From positions 1 to 39,182 of the forward strand of contig JACREG010000028.1 in the NCBI GenBank assembly GCA_016218375.1: DNA of 39,182 nucleotides, in the 5' to 3' direction. Source of the stretch: Gammaproteobacteria bacterium. Lineage in GTDB: Bacteria > Pseudomonadota > Gammaproteobacteria > Thiohalobacterales > Thiohalobacteraceae. Numbering within the stretch: position 1 is the stretch's first letter; every line of letters starts with the position of its first letter. The position numbers and the translations under genes were made by a program. A model generated the notes under the pieces. The model ran no database searches, had not been told where the DNA came from, and worked only from the letters and a program-made list of their open reading frames with translations. Positions 15,624 through 23,724 of the stretch are shown piece after piece.

Positions 15624-16115
15624 ATGGACACTGAACAACGGCCGATTACCGGCGCCGAGGCGACGGCAAACGATGCGGGCGATACGCGCGACCCTCTCGC
15701 CTGTCTGATGGCTTTCTACAAAGCCTTCAATCAGCGCGACCTGACGTTGATGGCAGAAAACTGGTCGCACAGCGACGCGGCCTCCATGTCCAATCCATTG
15801 GGTGATATTCGACGCGGATGGCCGACGATACGCGCTGTCTACGAACGTATCTTTTGCGGTCCGGCCCGTGTGTACGTGGAGTTCTACGATTACAGCCTGC
15901 ACTGCGGCGCGGACATGTTCTGCGCCGTGGGACGCGAGCGCGGTTATGTCGAGTTGAACGGGCAGCGCATCGACCTCGCCATCCGCACCTCGCGCATCTA
16001 TCGCAAAGAATACGGCTGTTGGAAACAATTTCATCATCACGGGTCCATCGACAACGCAATGTTGCTGTCGCGTTATCGGGCAATCGTCGCACCACCGAGA
16101 ACGGCCCAACTATAA
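15624..16115 (+). CDS. NTF2-like / SnoaL-type protein
   Basis: 163 aa from the ATG at 15624 (an earlier in-frame ATG at 15597 lies inside the palindrome). It shows an NTF2-like pattern: MAFYKAFNQRDLTLMAENW, then HSDAASMSNPLGDIRRGW, and a run of beta strands ending TSRIYRKEYGCWKQFHHHGS. Such folds serve as small-molecule binding proteins or enzymes; no catalytic set can be assigned. It is flanked by the MarR gene and by a MAPEG gene 17 bp downstream, forming one module. Confidence 0.8.
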   Translation: MDTEQRPITGAEATANDAGDTRDPLACLMAFYKAFNQRDLTLMAENWSHSDAASMSNPLGDIRRGWPTIRAVYERIFCGPARVYVEFYDYSLHCGADMFCAVGRERGYVELNGQRIDLAIRTSRIYRKEYGCWKQFHHHGSIDNAMLLSRYRAIVAPPRTAQL

Positions 16116-16132
16116 AGGCAGAGGAGAAACAT

Positions 16133-16543
16133 ATGACGCACATATTAAGCGATGAAGTTTATTGGCTGAGCTTAACGCTGCTCATGACGGCCGTTATGTG
16201 GGTTCCCTACATCCTCAACCGCATCGTCGAACAAGGCGGGTTGGCAGCGCTTTGGGACCCTTATGGGATCACTACAACCAAGTTCGCCTGGGCAGAACGC
16301 ATGATGCGTGCGCATGAGAACGCGGTGGAGAATCTGGTGGTCTTCGCTCCGCTAGTGCTGTTGATCGAGATTGCCGATCTGAATAGTCCGCTGAGCGCGA
16401 CGGCCTGCATGGTCTATTTCTTCGCGCGGCTGACGCATTTCTGGGTATTTACCTTTGCCGTGCCCTTGTTGCGTGTCGTTACATTTCTACTGGGTTTCGC
16501 CATGCAGATGATTCTGGTGGCGAGAGTGTTTCAGCTGGCGTGA
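16133..16543 (+). CDS. MAPEG-family integral membrane protein
   Basis: 136 aa. Four hydrophobic helices are visible: residues about 9-29, 66-85, 90-105 and 110-134. Between the first two is the MAPEG-like cytosolic stretch with FAWAERMMRAHENAVENL, where R-A-H-N-E/ENA is the family signature. MAPEG proteins are glutathione-dependent transferases or peroxidases in eukaryotes; bacterial members are poorly known. GAGGAG precedes the ATG at 16133. It probably shares a transcript with the NTF2-like gene under MarR control. Confidence 0.88.
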   Translation: MTHILSDEVYWLSLTLLMTAVMWVPYILNRIVEQGGLAALWDPYGITTTKFAWAERMMRAHENAVENLVVFAPLVLLIEIADLNSPLSATACMVYFFARLTHFWVFTFAVPLLRVVTFLLGFAMQMILVARVFQLA

Positions 16544-16557
16544 GTTATTTTGTGGTT

Positions 16558-16588
16558 GCGGGCGGCATGGTTTAACCGTGCCGCCCGC
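16558..16588. terminator. Long hairpin between convergent genes
   Basis: GCGGGCGGCA and TGCCGCCCGC form a perfect 10-bp stem; the 11-base loop itself contains GGTT/AACC. It lies between the MAPEG gene and the convergent peroxidase gene. T-tracts are poor on both sides, so it could be a bidirectional terminator of modest strength. Confidence 0.5.
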
Positions 16589-16614
16589 GTGCTCCAAACA
16601 ATGAGTGCGCTGCT

Positions 16615-17943
16615 TCAAGGCAACGGTGGAAACGGCGTCGCCGCGAAGGGCGAGGGCGTGCCCGGCGGGACGTTGGGATCTTTGCCCCAGTCGGGATAAC
16701 CGTCGGTCAGTGTCTTCATGAAGGCGACCAGGGCCACTTCTTCCTCGGTCGTGAGTCCCAGATTGCCCAGTTCGTCCGTGTTCACGTTTTCCGCAATCTC
16801 CGGCATCGGCCAGCCGTAGCTGCCGAAGCCCGGATCGTTGTTGTCCGCGACTCCGCCCAATGCGTCGCGGGTGTTGTAGAAGTGCACGATTTGTTCGAGG
16901 GTTTTGAACACGCCGTTGTGTGCATAAGGCGGTGTCAGCGCGATATTGCGCAAGCTCATGACCTTGTGTTTGCCAAGCTCGCTGGTGGGATTGCGCGCGG
17001 CGATGTCGGCGCGGCCGCCCAAGCCCGGATCGGGTTCGGGATTGCCGGGGATATTCACGTTGCGCGGTACGCCGATATTGTCGTAGGTGAAATCCGTGAA
17101 CAGCGGCGGGAACGGGTTGCCATCGGGCGCGATAGTCGGTGCGCTGAGATGGCAGGCGGCGCAGTTGCCCTTACTTTCGTCCTGGAACACGGTAAAGCCC
17201 AGCATTTCCTGCTCCGTGAGTTGCGCCTGCCCAGCCAGGTAGAAATCGAATTTCGAGGTGAAGCGGTTGAACACCGTGCTCTTCTCGAAGGCGGCGATGG
17301 CTTGCGTCAAGCAGGTATAGATCTCGGCCACGCCGGGCGGCGGCGTGAGTGTCGCCGGTGCATCTTCATACGTTGGGATCGCGTCGAGATCGAGATCGTA
17401 GAGTTTGCGGAACAGCTTCTGATACTGATGCTTCTCCTTGAGTCGGGAGACGACTGCCCAGGCGCTGGGCATGGCCATCTCGTCGGGGTTGAGGAAGGGA
17501 GCGCCGGCCTGTTCCGCGAGCGTGTTCGCCCGGCCGTTCCAGAACTGACCGCCGACGTACAGGCCTTCGTCGCCGTTCCAGTGAAAGAACGGACTGAATG
17601 CGGCATAGCCGGCACTGGGCGCGTTCAGGCGGCCGAAATGTCCCGCCACCGAGCCGGCCGAGACCGGCGTACCTTGCGCGACATTGTCCGGATCGACGAA
17701 GCCGGGACTCGCCAATTTCTTGTGCGTGAGCGGATCGCGCGCGGATTCCAGGCTATGGCAACTGGCGCAGGACTGATTGCGGTTGCGCGACAGATTCCGA
17801 TCCGTGTAGAGCGCTTGGCCGAGTTGCTGTTCCGCCGTCAGGCGCGATTGTGCGGGTTTGCCGGGGTCGGAGGTCGTGCCGGCGTGCGCGCCGGTGGCAT
17901 ACAGACTGGTGGCGATCAACAGCGATAGCGTTTTGCGGCGCAT
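16615..17943 (-). CDS. Di-haem cytochrome c peroxidase / MauG-family protein
   Basis: 442 aa with a cleavable signal peptide (about 1-21, ending THAHAG-like). Two c-type haem motifs are present: CASCH (59-63) and CAACH (261-265). The C-terminal half has KVMSLRNIALTPPYAHNGVFKTLEQIVHFYN, a segment typical of bacterial cytochrome c peroxidases. It would act in the periplasm, reducing hydrogen peroxide or carrying out MauG-like oxidation. The ATG at 17943 is preceded by GGGGAA. It lies 90 bp after the DUF2325 gene on the same strand and may share its Fur-type control. Confidence 0.93.
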   Translation of the reverse strand: MRRKTLSLLIATSLYATGAHAGTTSDPGKPAQSRLTAEQQLGQALYTDRNLSRNRNQSCASCHSLESARDPLTHKKLASPGFVDPDNVAQGTPVSAGSVAGHFGRLNAPSAGYAAFSPFFHWNGDEGLYVGGQFWNGRANTLAEQAGAPFLNPDEMAMPSAWAVVSRLKEKHQYQKLFRKLYDLDLDAIPTYEDAPATLTPPPGVAEIYTCLTQAIAAFEKSTVFNRFTSKFDFYLAGQAQLTEQEMLGFTVFQDESKGNCAACHLSAPTIAPDGNPFPPLFTDFTYDNIGVPRNVNIPGNPEPDPGLGGRADIAARNPTSELGKHKVMSLRNIALTPPYAHNGVFKTLEQIVHFYNTRDALGGVADNNDPGFGSYGWPMPEIAENVNTDELGNLGLTTEEEVALVAFMKTLTDGYPDWGKDPNVPPGTPSPFAATPFPPLP

Positions 17944-18033
17944 AAATAATTCCCCAAGATGTTATGCAAATGTCGTGAAGATGTCGTGTCGTGTTTATGT
18001 AATGTGGATGGATCGGATTGCGTTGACGTCTAC

Positions 18034-19236
18034 TCAGGCCAGGGCGGCGTTACTGTTAAGCAATTGTTGCAAGCCGCGCACAAAGGCCGACAGGCTGGCG
18101 CTGCGCAGGATCAGGAACGGTTTCGCTTGTTGTTTGCAACTGCGTTTGATACGCAGCATGGCGCTGTGACTGACGCAATCCGCCGGGCAGAGCACGGCAT
18201 CGGCGCCCGGCAGCAGCGCGGCCAACGCGCTGTCCGCCTCTTCGCGGCCGCCGTCGTGATGCAGGAATTCGCCGTTCGCCTGTTCGACCAGTTGGCGCAG
18301 ATGCGGGCCGAGGCCCGGTCGGCCGCCCACATACAGAATGCGGCGACGACACAAATCGAAACGCGGGCAGTCGGCTGTGCAGTCCTGCGCGCACTGGCGG
18401 GTGAGAGACTGTGTCAGTTGTTCGAGACTATCGCGTTCGGCGACAGTGGCGGCGAGTTCGCTGGCGGTGCGCGCCACGGAATGTTCTGCTGCTTGGCAAC
18501 GTTCAGTCCAGTGTCGGGCTTCCGCGGCATGGCGGTCAGCGGCGAGGCGTGCGTTGGCCAGTGCCGCAGCCAAGTCTTCGCTACAGGTGCGGGCGAGGCG
18601 CAACGCATCGCCTTGTTCCAGTTGCGCGATGCGGGTACGTGCGCGTGCGAGTTCCTGCTCGGCGTTGGCTGCCTTGGTCAGGCGTTGATTGAGTGCTTGG
18701 ATGATGGCCTGACGGTCGGCGGCGCTCTGGCGCTCTTCGTGCAGCCATTGTTCCAGCAGACGCTGGCGTTGCTGTAGCTGTTTGATGTGTTGCAGTTCGG
18801 CACGCCGTGAGGCGCCGGCCAAATGCGACAGCATGTGTACCTCGCCGGTTACCCGCTCGCATAGCGTCAGGCCTGCGAGGGGATGACTCATCAGCGCCCA
18901 ATAGGCGCCGGCAATCTCGCCGCTGGCCTGCGCGGCCTCCCAATATTGGATAAGCGTTGCCTCGTCGCGGGCGGTTGCAAAGTGGCGCAGGCTTTCGCGG
19001 TGGCGACTGTCCAACCGGCGTTGCAGCAGACGGGTCGCATAACAGGCGCGGTCGGCGAGTTCGACAAAGGCGTGATGCAAGGCGTAGTCGCTCACCGCGG
19101 TCTGGAACACGATGCCCGCGCGCCGGCACAGCGTGCGCAGATCCTCCAGGCGCAGGCAGGTGCCGATCACGCCGCAATGAAAGCGTGCCTCGATTTCCCA
19201 TACTTTACGGTGAGTTGCGGGTCGAGCGCGTGCCAT
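18034..19236 (-). CDS. DUF2325-domain protein with coiled-coil region
   Basis: 400 aa. Residues about 1-125 are an uncharacterised helical N-terminal domain rich in His/Cys (RFHCGVIGTCLRLEDLRTLC). Residues about 130-285 are coiled coil (many Gln/Glu/Ala heptads, EQELARARTRIAQLEQGD). Residues about 297-390 are a DUF2325 domain: RRILYVGGRPGLGPHLRQLV, then GADAVLCPADCVSHSAMLRIK, with a CxxDCPRFDLC cluster just before it. The many Cys/His residues suggest metal or redox binding. A Fur-like box overlaps its promoter, so it is probably expressed under iron limitation. The biochemical role is unknown. Confidence 0.85.
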   Translation of the reverse strand: MARARPATHRKVWEIEARFHCGVIGTCLRLEDLRTLCRRAGIVFQTAVSDYALHHAFVELADRACYATRLLQRRLDSRHRESLRHFATARDEATLIQYWEAAQASGEIAGAYWALMSHPLAGLTLCERVTGEVHMLSHLAGASRRAELQHIKQLQQRQRLLEQWLHEERQSAADRQAIIQALNQRLTKAANAEQELARARTRIAQLEQGDALRLARTCSEDLAAALANARLAADRHAAEARHWTERCQAAEHSVARTASELAATVAERDSLEQLTQSLTRQCAQDCTADCPRFDLCRRRILYVGGRPGLGPHLRQLVEQANGEFLHHDGGREEADSALAALLPGADAVLCPADCVSHSAMLRIKRSCKQQAKPFLILRSASLSAFVRGLQQLLNSNAALA

Positions 19237-19271
19237 GTCCCCATGCCCCTGAATTGATGGCTCATATCGCG

Positions 19272-19300
19272 AATGATAATTATTATCGTTAACGAGTCAA
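19272..19300 (-). promoter_or_regulatory. Fur-like box overlapping the DUF2325 promoter
   Basis: On the minus strand TTGACT (19300-19295), a 16-bp spacer and TATCAT (19278-19273) form a promoter. The spacer and -10 are covered by AACGATAATAATTATCATT (19290-19272), a close match to the 19-bp Fur consensus with its GATAAT/ATTATC halves. Repression by Fur with iron is the expected regulation. Confidence 0.8.
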
Positions 19301-19432
19301 GTGTGGGGGGAGATTCTTAGAACGATGGGGCAACGAGGTGGCGCTGGGCTGTAGCCGCTGGCAGCGTATGGACGAGAAAATCGACCACGGCATTGAATGG
19401 TCGTGTTCTGGATGATCAACGGCTGAAATAGC

Positions 19433-19996
19433 TCATTGCCCCGCCGGGCAGTCGGCGATGCAGCGTTGCTCGGGCAGTTTGCGGCCGCCGCAACTTAGGA
19501 AGCAGGCATCGTAGCCGGGTTGGCAGCCGCAATCGCGAGCGCATTTCTCCGCGCTGAGTGTGCTCAATTCGTCGGCGTAACTCGGTTGTTGCGGCGGCTC
19601 GGGTGGGTAGTAGTACGGTCGATAACCGCCGTAAGGCCACCACGGATCGTACGCACCGGCACCATACCATCCACCGCCATGCCCACAGCCTAGAGAAATG
19701 CTGAGTTGGTAGCGGTTCAGGTCGCGTTGGTATTGTTCCCATTCGCCCGCGTAGCGCTTGAGCGCATCGGCATGGCGCGCCTGCGCCTCGGGTTCGAGGG
19801 CGCGCACGCAGGCCGTGTAATTTTTTCCGCAGCGATCCAGGCAGGTTTTTTGCGCCTGTTCGCAGCGCGCCAGACAGGTGCGCGCCGCAGCATCCGTGGG
19901 CGGCTCGTAGCGATAAAAGGTTTGGTAGCGTGGCGCGGTGCAGCTCCAAAGCATCACGCCGAGCGCGAGCAGTAGAACTTGTCGTGCAACGCTCAT
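19433..19996 (-). CDS. Cys-rich lipoprotein of unknown function
   Basis: 187 aa from the ATG at 19996; an ATG at 20023 in frame is possible and has a comparable ribosome site. The N-terminus is a lipoprotein signal (MSVARQVLLLALGVMLWSC, Cys19). The mature part has a Cys-rich helical hairpin CLARCEQAQKTCLDRCG, a coiled linker, a Tyr/Pro/Gly-rich stretch, and a second Cys cluster CARDCGCQPGYDACFLSCGG. The repeated C-x3-C pairs with spacers near 6-7 recall small disulfide-rich helix-turn-helix proteins. It is divergent from trxC. No family name is assigned. Confidence 0.7.
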   Translation of the reverse strand: MSVARQVLLLALGVMLWSCTAPRYQTFYRYEPPTDAAARTCLARCEQAQKTCLDRCGKNYTACVRALEPEAQARHADALKRYAGEWEQYQRDLNRYQLSISLGCGHGGGWYGAGAYDPWWPYGGYRPYYYPPEPPQQPSYADELSTLSAEKCARDCGCQPGYDACFLSCGGRKLPEQRCIADCPAGQ

Positions 19997-20088
19997 GATG
20001 GCACCCCACTTGTGGTTTTCCATATCTTTACCCTAGCCCATTTAAGTGGAGGTGTGGCGGCGTGAAATCAATTGTCCGATGTGGGCAC

Positions 20089-20119
20089 TTGGCAAGACGG
20101 GATGTCGGCCCCATATAAA
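20089..20119 (+). promoter_or_regulatory. Candidate trxC promoter
   Basis: TTGGCA (20089-20094) with CATATA (20112-20117, 17-bp spacer) or TATAAA (20114-20119, 19-bp spacer) lies about 30 bases before the trxC start. Confidence 0.45.
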
Positions 20120-20148
20120 AAGCAGTCGGTTCAAATGAAGGTTTTGTT

Positions 20149-20583
20149 ATGAATGATTCGCTGCATCTCGTCTGCCCGCATTGCCATGCCGTCAACCGCG
20201 TGCCCGCGGCGCGGTTGCCACAGGGCCCCAACTGCGGCCAGTGTCACCAGCCGTTGTTCACCGGTCACCCGCTGGAACTGAACGGTGCCAACTTCGGCAA
20301 GCACATCGCCCGCAACGACATCCCAGTCGTGGTGGATTTCTGGGCGCCGTGGTGTGGCCCCTGCAAAATGATGGCGCCGCACTATGCCCAGGCCACCAGC
20401 CTGTTGGAACCGCAGGTACGCTTCGCCAAGGTGAATACCGAAGTGGAGCAAGGGCTGGGCGCGCAATACAGCATCCGCAGTATCCCGACACTCGCCCTGT
20501 TCAAGGGCGGTCGCGAAGTGGCCCGGCAGGCCGGGGCGATGGGTGCGCAGGATATTGTGCGGTGGGTGCGGGGGGTGATGTAA
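20149..20583 (+). CDS. trxC: Thioredoxin 2
   Basis: 144 aa. The N-terminal zinc module has the two CxxC pairs C9/C12 and C29/C32, which distinguishes TrxC from TrxA. The thioredoxin domain follows, with VVDFWAPWCGPCKMMAPHYA (active Cys69, Cys72) and the cis-Pro segment IRSIPTLALFKGG. It is a cytoplasmic disulfide reductase, often linked to oxidative stress. AAGG lies before the ATG at 20149. It stands alone, divergent from the Cys-rich lipoprotein gene. Confidence 0.97.
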   Translation: MNDSLHLVCPHCHAVNRVPAARLPQGPNCGQCHQPLFTGHPLELNGANFGKHIARNDIPVVVDFWAPWCGPCKMMAPHYAQATSLLEPQVRFAKVNTEVEQGLGAQYSIRSIPTLALFKGGREVARQAGAMGAQDIVRWVRGVM

Positions 20584-20687
20584 GAAGGGAGGCAGCGTTG
20601 GTGAAACTTAAACTTACTTTCCACAGGTATCAGTGGCAATCTCGGGCCGGTCACAGGCTGGGGATTCCGGGGGTCTGAAGTCGGATA

Positions 20688-20999
20688 TCAGCTAGTTCCG
20701 ACAATTAAACGAAAAACATTCCCTTCGAAACTCTCGTACATGCTAGCGACGATTGGGAGATTTATATTGTTTACCTGTACTGTTGCTTTCATTGAAATAT
20801 ATAGTTCATTGAAATGATCCCTCAAGTCAGAGGCTTCCTCGCTTTTGGGGTCAAGACAACCCATGCTCCACCCGATAAAATCTCTAAATGCAGTTATTTC
20901 CTCTCGGCCAAATTTGTATTCTAATTCGATCCTGTTTGCGCCCATCTCGATAGCGCTGGAAATATAGCCGTATATTGGGTTGTTTTTGTGTATGCGCAA
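20688..20999 (-). CDS. AT-rich orphan small protein, unknown
   Basis: 103 aa if started at the TTG at 20999; no good ATG lies near the beginning. I recognise no family. It is acidic, with EYKFGREEITAFRDFIGW and SDLRDHFNELYISMKATV in an apparently alpha/beta soluble fold. Its base composition is much more AT-rich than the surrounding genes and its codon use includes many A/T-ending codons, a sign of recent acquisition. No transposase or repeats flank it. Because the start is non-ATG and there is no recognised homologue, it could also be a non-coding AT-rich insertion. Confidence 0.5.
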   Translation of the reverse strand: MRIHKNNPIYGYISSAIEMGANRIELEYKFGREEITAFRDFIGWSMGCLDPKSEEASDLRDHFNELYISMKATVQVNNINLPIVASMYESFEGNVFRLIVGTS

Positions 21000-21106
21000 G
21001 ATTTTTTCTTTTGTGAATTTCAGTGTGGGGATGTGCGTGCTGAGCTTGCTTTATGCCATAGTCTCATTACGGCATCCTTACGATCCATGCTGCACCGTTG
21101 ATCTGG

Positions 21107-21137
21107 GACCAGCAAACTGAGAGGCGGTTTGTTGGTC
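21107..21137. other. Long imperfect hairpin, role uncertain
   Basis: GACCAGCAAAC and GTTTGTTGGTC form an 11-bp stem with one G-T wobble around a 9-base loop, 20 bp beyond the stop of the ABC ATPase gene. There is no U-tract on the minus strand, so it is not a clear terminator. It may stabilise the transcript end or mark the edge of the AT-rich insert. Confidence 0.45.
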
Positions 21138-21156
21138 TAAAAATCTTCGGTTCTAA

Positions 21157-21921
21157 TCACACTGGCAACCAAGCCGGTGGCCTATTGCTGATTTTCCGTA
21201 GTGGTTGGCTGTAGAGCCGTTCCAGGATTGGGGTCTCTAGGATTCCATCGCAAGCCCCCGCGCAGACGTTGCCGTCGCCGTACAACAACAGGCAGTGATC
21301 CGCAAAACGCGCAGCGAGGTTCAGGTCGTGCAACACCATGATGACGGTCTTGCGCTGTTCGCGGGCTTGGTGTGCGAGCAGGTCCAGCAAGGCGACTTGA
21401 TGATGCAAGTCGAGATGATTGGTCGGTTCGTCCAATAACAGAATATCGGGGTCTTGCGTGAGCAGGGTGGCGAGTGCGACGCGACGGCGTTCGCCGCCGG
21501 AGAGTGTCGCGACTTCGCGTGCATCCCACTGTTCGAGCCCTACCTGCGCGAGTGCGGCGTGGGCCAGGGCGCGATCTTTGGCGGTTTCCCAACCCCACAG
21601 TGAGAGATGCGGATGCCGGCCGAGCAGCGCGGTCTCCAAGACGGTGGCGGGGAATGGATCGTGACTGTCTTGCGGCAACAAACCCAAGTGTTGCGCGATG
21701 TGGCGGCGCGGTTGCTGCGTGATCGGTGTGCCGTCGAGCAGCACTGCACCGCTGTCGGCTACGCGCAGACCGGCGAGGGTATGCAGCAAGGTGGTCTTGC
21801 CGGTGCCGTTGCGACCGAGGATCGCCCAGCACTCGCCGGGATTGAAGACGACATCGAGTGCGCGGCATACGGCGACGTTGCCGATACTCACGTTCACTTG
21901 ATGCAACGCGAGTACCGTCAT
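21157..21921 (-). CDS. ABC transporter ATPase, BtuD/FecE type
   Basis: 254 aa. Walker A is GRNGTGKTT (36-44), the ABC signature is LSGGE (140-144), Walker B is ILLLDEP (160-166), and an H-loop follows (VLHDLN). This is the cobalamin/iron-siderophore class of importer ATPase. Its ATG overlaps the stop of the permease gene (ATGA), so the pair is translationally coupled. The substrate cannot be set from the ATPase alone; a corrinoid is plausible given btuB in the same window, but no periplasmic binding protein is adjacent. The C-terminal tail has RPPAWLPV. Confidence 0.9.
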   Translation of the reverse strand: MTVLALHQVNVSIGNVAVCRALDVVFNPGECWAILGRNGTGKTTLLHTLAGLRVADSGAVLLDGTPITQQPRRHIAQHLGLLPQDSHDPFPATVLETALLGRHPHLSLWGWETAKDRALAHAALAQVGLEQWDAREVATLSGGERRRVALATLLTQDPDILLLDEPTNHLDLHHQVALLDLLAHQAREQRKTVIMVLHDLNLAARFADHCLLLYGDGNVCAGACDGILETPILERLYSQPLRKISNRPPAWLPV

Positions 21922-22901
21922 GTGTGGATGTCCGCGCGTTGTTTCAACAGCAACAACAGAAACAGCGGAATGCCGATGGTGGCGGTGAGGATGCCGACCG
22001 GCAATTGCTGCGGCGCCCACAGCGTGCGCGCGAGGGTGTCCGCGACGGTGAGCAAGGTGCCGCCGGCCAACACGCAGGCAGGCAACAGTACGCGTTGATC
22101 GCGTGCGCCGGCCAGCCGCAGCAGATGCGGCACGACCAAACCGACGAAGCCGACGCTGCCGGCGAGCGTTACCGCGCTCGCGGTGCTGAGCGCGGCCAGG
22201 ATATAGAGCGCGTTGCGCAGGGGTTCGACGGCCACGCCGAGGCTGCGGGCCTGGAGTTCGCCGCGCGCCAGCAGATCGAGCGGACGGGCAAGCAGCCAAC
22301 TGATGCCGAGTACGCCGCAGAGTAATGCGAGGTGCGGCCAGGGAATATCGCCGGGGACGAGGTCGCCCATCAGCCAGAACAACATGCCACGCAGATTGTG
22401 TTCCGGTGCGATGGTGAGGATGAACGCAATCAACGCGCCCCAGCCCGCGGCGAGGATGATGCCGGTGAGCAGCAGGCGCGCCGCCGACCAATCGCCGTCG
22501 CGGCGCGCGAGCCCGAAGACCAACAGAGTGGCGAACACCGCGCCGACGAAGGCGCTGCCGCTCAACCACGCGCCGGACAGTCCCGCCAACATGGCGAGCA
22601 AGGCGCCGACCGCCGCGCCGCCGGACGTGCCGAGCACATAGGGATCGGCGAGCGGATTGCGCAGCAAGATTTGCAACAATGCACCGCTCAAGGCCAACAA
22701 TCCGCCGACGGTGAAGGCGCTGAGTGCGCGCGGCAGGCGCAGCTCCCAGACGATGCTGTATTGCGGTTCGCTGGCATTGCCGGTCAGTGCCGCGAAAATC
22801 TCGGCGCTGGGCAAGGCGACACTGCCGATCAGCAATGCGCCCATCAGCCCGCCCAGACACGCCAGCAGCAACAGACCGAAGAGCGATGCGGGGCGCGACA
22901 T
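21918..22901 (-). CDS. FecCD/BtuC-family ABC transporter permease
   Basis: 327 aa with about 9-10 transmembrane helices. Family marks are LRLPRALSAFTVGGLLALSG, then LRNPLADPYVLGTSGGAAVGA, and GSVGFVGLVVPHLLR. It forms the membrane channel for cobalamin, haem or ferric siderophore import. The ATG at 22901 lies 2 bases after the HAD gene stop. Earlier in-frame starts lie inside the HAD gene and are not used. No cobalamin riboswitch or Fur box was seen upstream of this three-gene unit, which is unusual for either substrate. Confidence 0.9.
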   Translation of the reverse strand: MSRPASLFGLLLLACLGGLMGALLIGSVALPSAEIFAALTGNASEPQYSIVWELRLPRALSAFTVGGLLALSGALLQILLRNPLADPYVLGTSGGAAVGALLAMLAGLSGAWLSGSAFVGAVFATLLVFGLARRDGDWSAARLLLTGIILAAGWGALIAFILTIAPEHNLRGMLFWLMGDLVPGDIPWPHLALLCGVLGISWLLARPLDLLARGELQARSLGVAVEPLRNALYILAALSTASAVTLAGSVGFVGLVVPHLLRLAGARDQRVLLPACVLAGGTLLTVADTLARTLWAPQQLPVGILTATIGIPLFLLLLLKQRADIHT

Positions 22902-22903
22902 GC

Positions 22904-23581
22904 TTAAACCGCGGGACCGGTCCAGCCCTGGCGTAGGCTGATGACCGGCCAGCCGCGCGCGCGGGCGTGATGTGCGAGCGTATCGTCGGGATCGACGGCA
23001 ACGGGATGCGCGACCTGTTCCAGCAGTGGCAGGTCGTTGTGCGAATCGCTGTAGAACCAACTGCCGTTCAGAGTTGCCTGCTGCGCATCCAGCCACTGTT
23101 GCAGGCGATGCACCTTGCCGTTCTGGAAGCATGGGATGCCGGTGCTCTGACCGGTGTAGCGTGCGCCGTCCATTTCGACCTCGGTGGCGATCAGGTGTTC
23201 GATGCCGAAGCGCGCGGCGATGGGCGCGGTGACGAAGCGGTTGGTCGCGGTAATGATGACAGGAGTATCGCCCGCGGCGCGGTGACGTTCCACCAAGTCG
23301 CGCGCCTCCGGCAGCACGATGGGGTCGATCAGCCGGGCGATAAATTGGTCGCGCCAGACATACAACTGGGCCGGTGGGTGTTGCGCCAACGGGCGCAGCG
23401 AGAAGGCGAGGAACGCATGGATGTCCAAGGTGCCGGCCTTGTATTGGTCGTAGAAACGCCGGTTCTCGCGTTCATAGCTGTCGCCGTCGACAATGCCTTG
23501 TTCCACCAGAAACTGGCCCCACAGATAATCGCTGTCACCCCCGAGCAGGGTATTGTCGAGATCGAACAGGGCCAGGGCCAC
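22904..23581 (-). CDS. HAD-superfamily phosphatase, subfamily IB
   Basis: 225 aa starting at a GTG (23581), with GGAGG 9 bases upstream; no in-frame ATG is near. Motif I is LFDLDNTLLGGDSD (nucleophile Asp7, acid Asp9), motif II is IITATNRF, and motif III/IV is YSDSHNDLPLLEQV. This matches the phosphoserine-phosphatase-like IB group; members next to rppH are often labelled histidinol-phosphate or phosphoserine phosphatase-like, but the substrate is not proven. It is divergent from rppH, which is common in gammaproteobacteria, and coupled to the permease gene downstream. Confidence 0.88.
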   Translation of the reverse strand: MALALFDLDNTLLGGDSDYLWGQFLVEQGIVDGDSYERENRRFYDQYKAGTLDIHAFLAFSLRPLAQHPPAQLYVWRDQFIARLIDPIVLPEARDLVERHRAAGDTPVIITATNRFVTAPIAARFGIEHLIATEVEMDGARYTGQSTGIPCFQNGKVHRLQQWLDAQQATLNGSWFYSDSHNDLPLLEQVAHPVAVDPDDTLAHHARARGWPVISLRQGWTGPAV

Positions 23582-23724
23582 GTGCAAAATCCTCCACGGA
23601 ATAGGGCAGGCGCCAAGGATAGAGGGCTGGGCGCGGTAGGTAAACGCGGCTCGAAAATTTGCCGATTGACGGGCACTTATGCGAGAATCACTGCACCTGT
23701 CCCGTGAGCGTTGCTGGTGTTCAA

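Noticed and set aside
21922-23132. Upstream extensions of the ABC ATPase and permease frames into the neighbouring genes
   Set aside because: The extensions overlap well-defined coding sequence in another frame; internal ATGs with ATGA coupling and family alignment fix the starts at 21921 and 22901.
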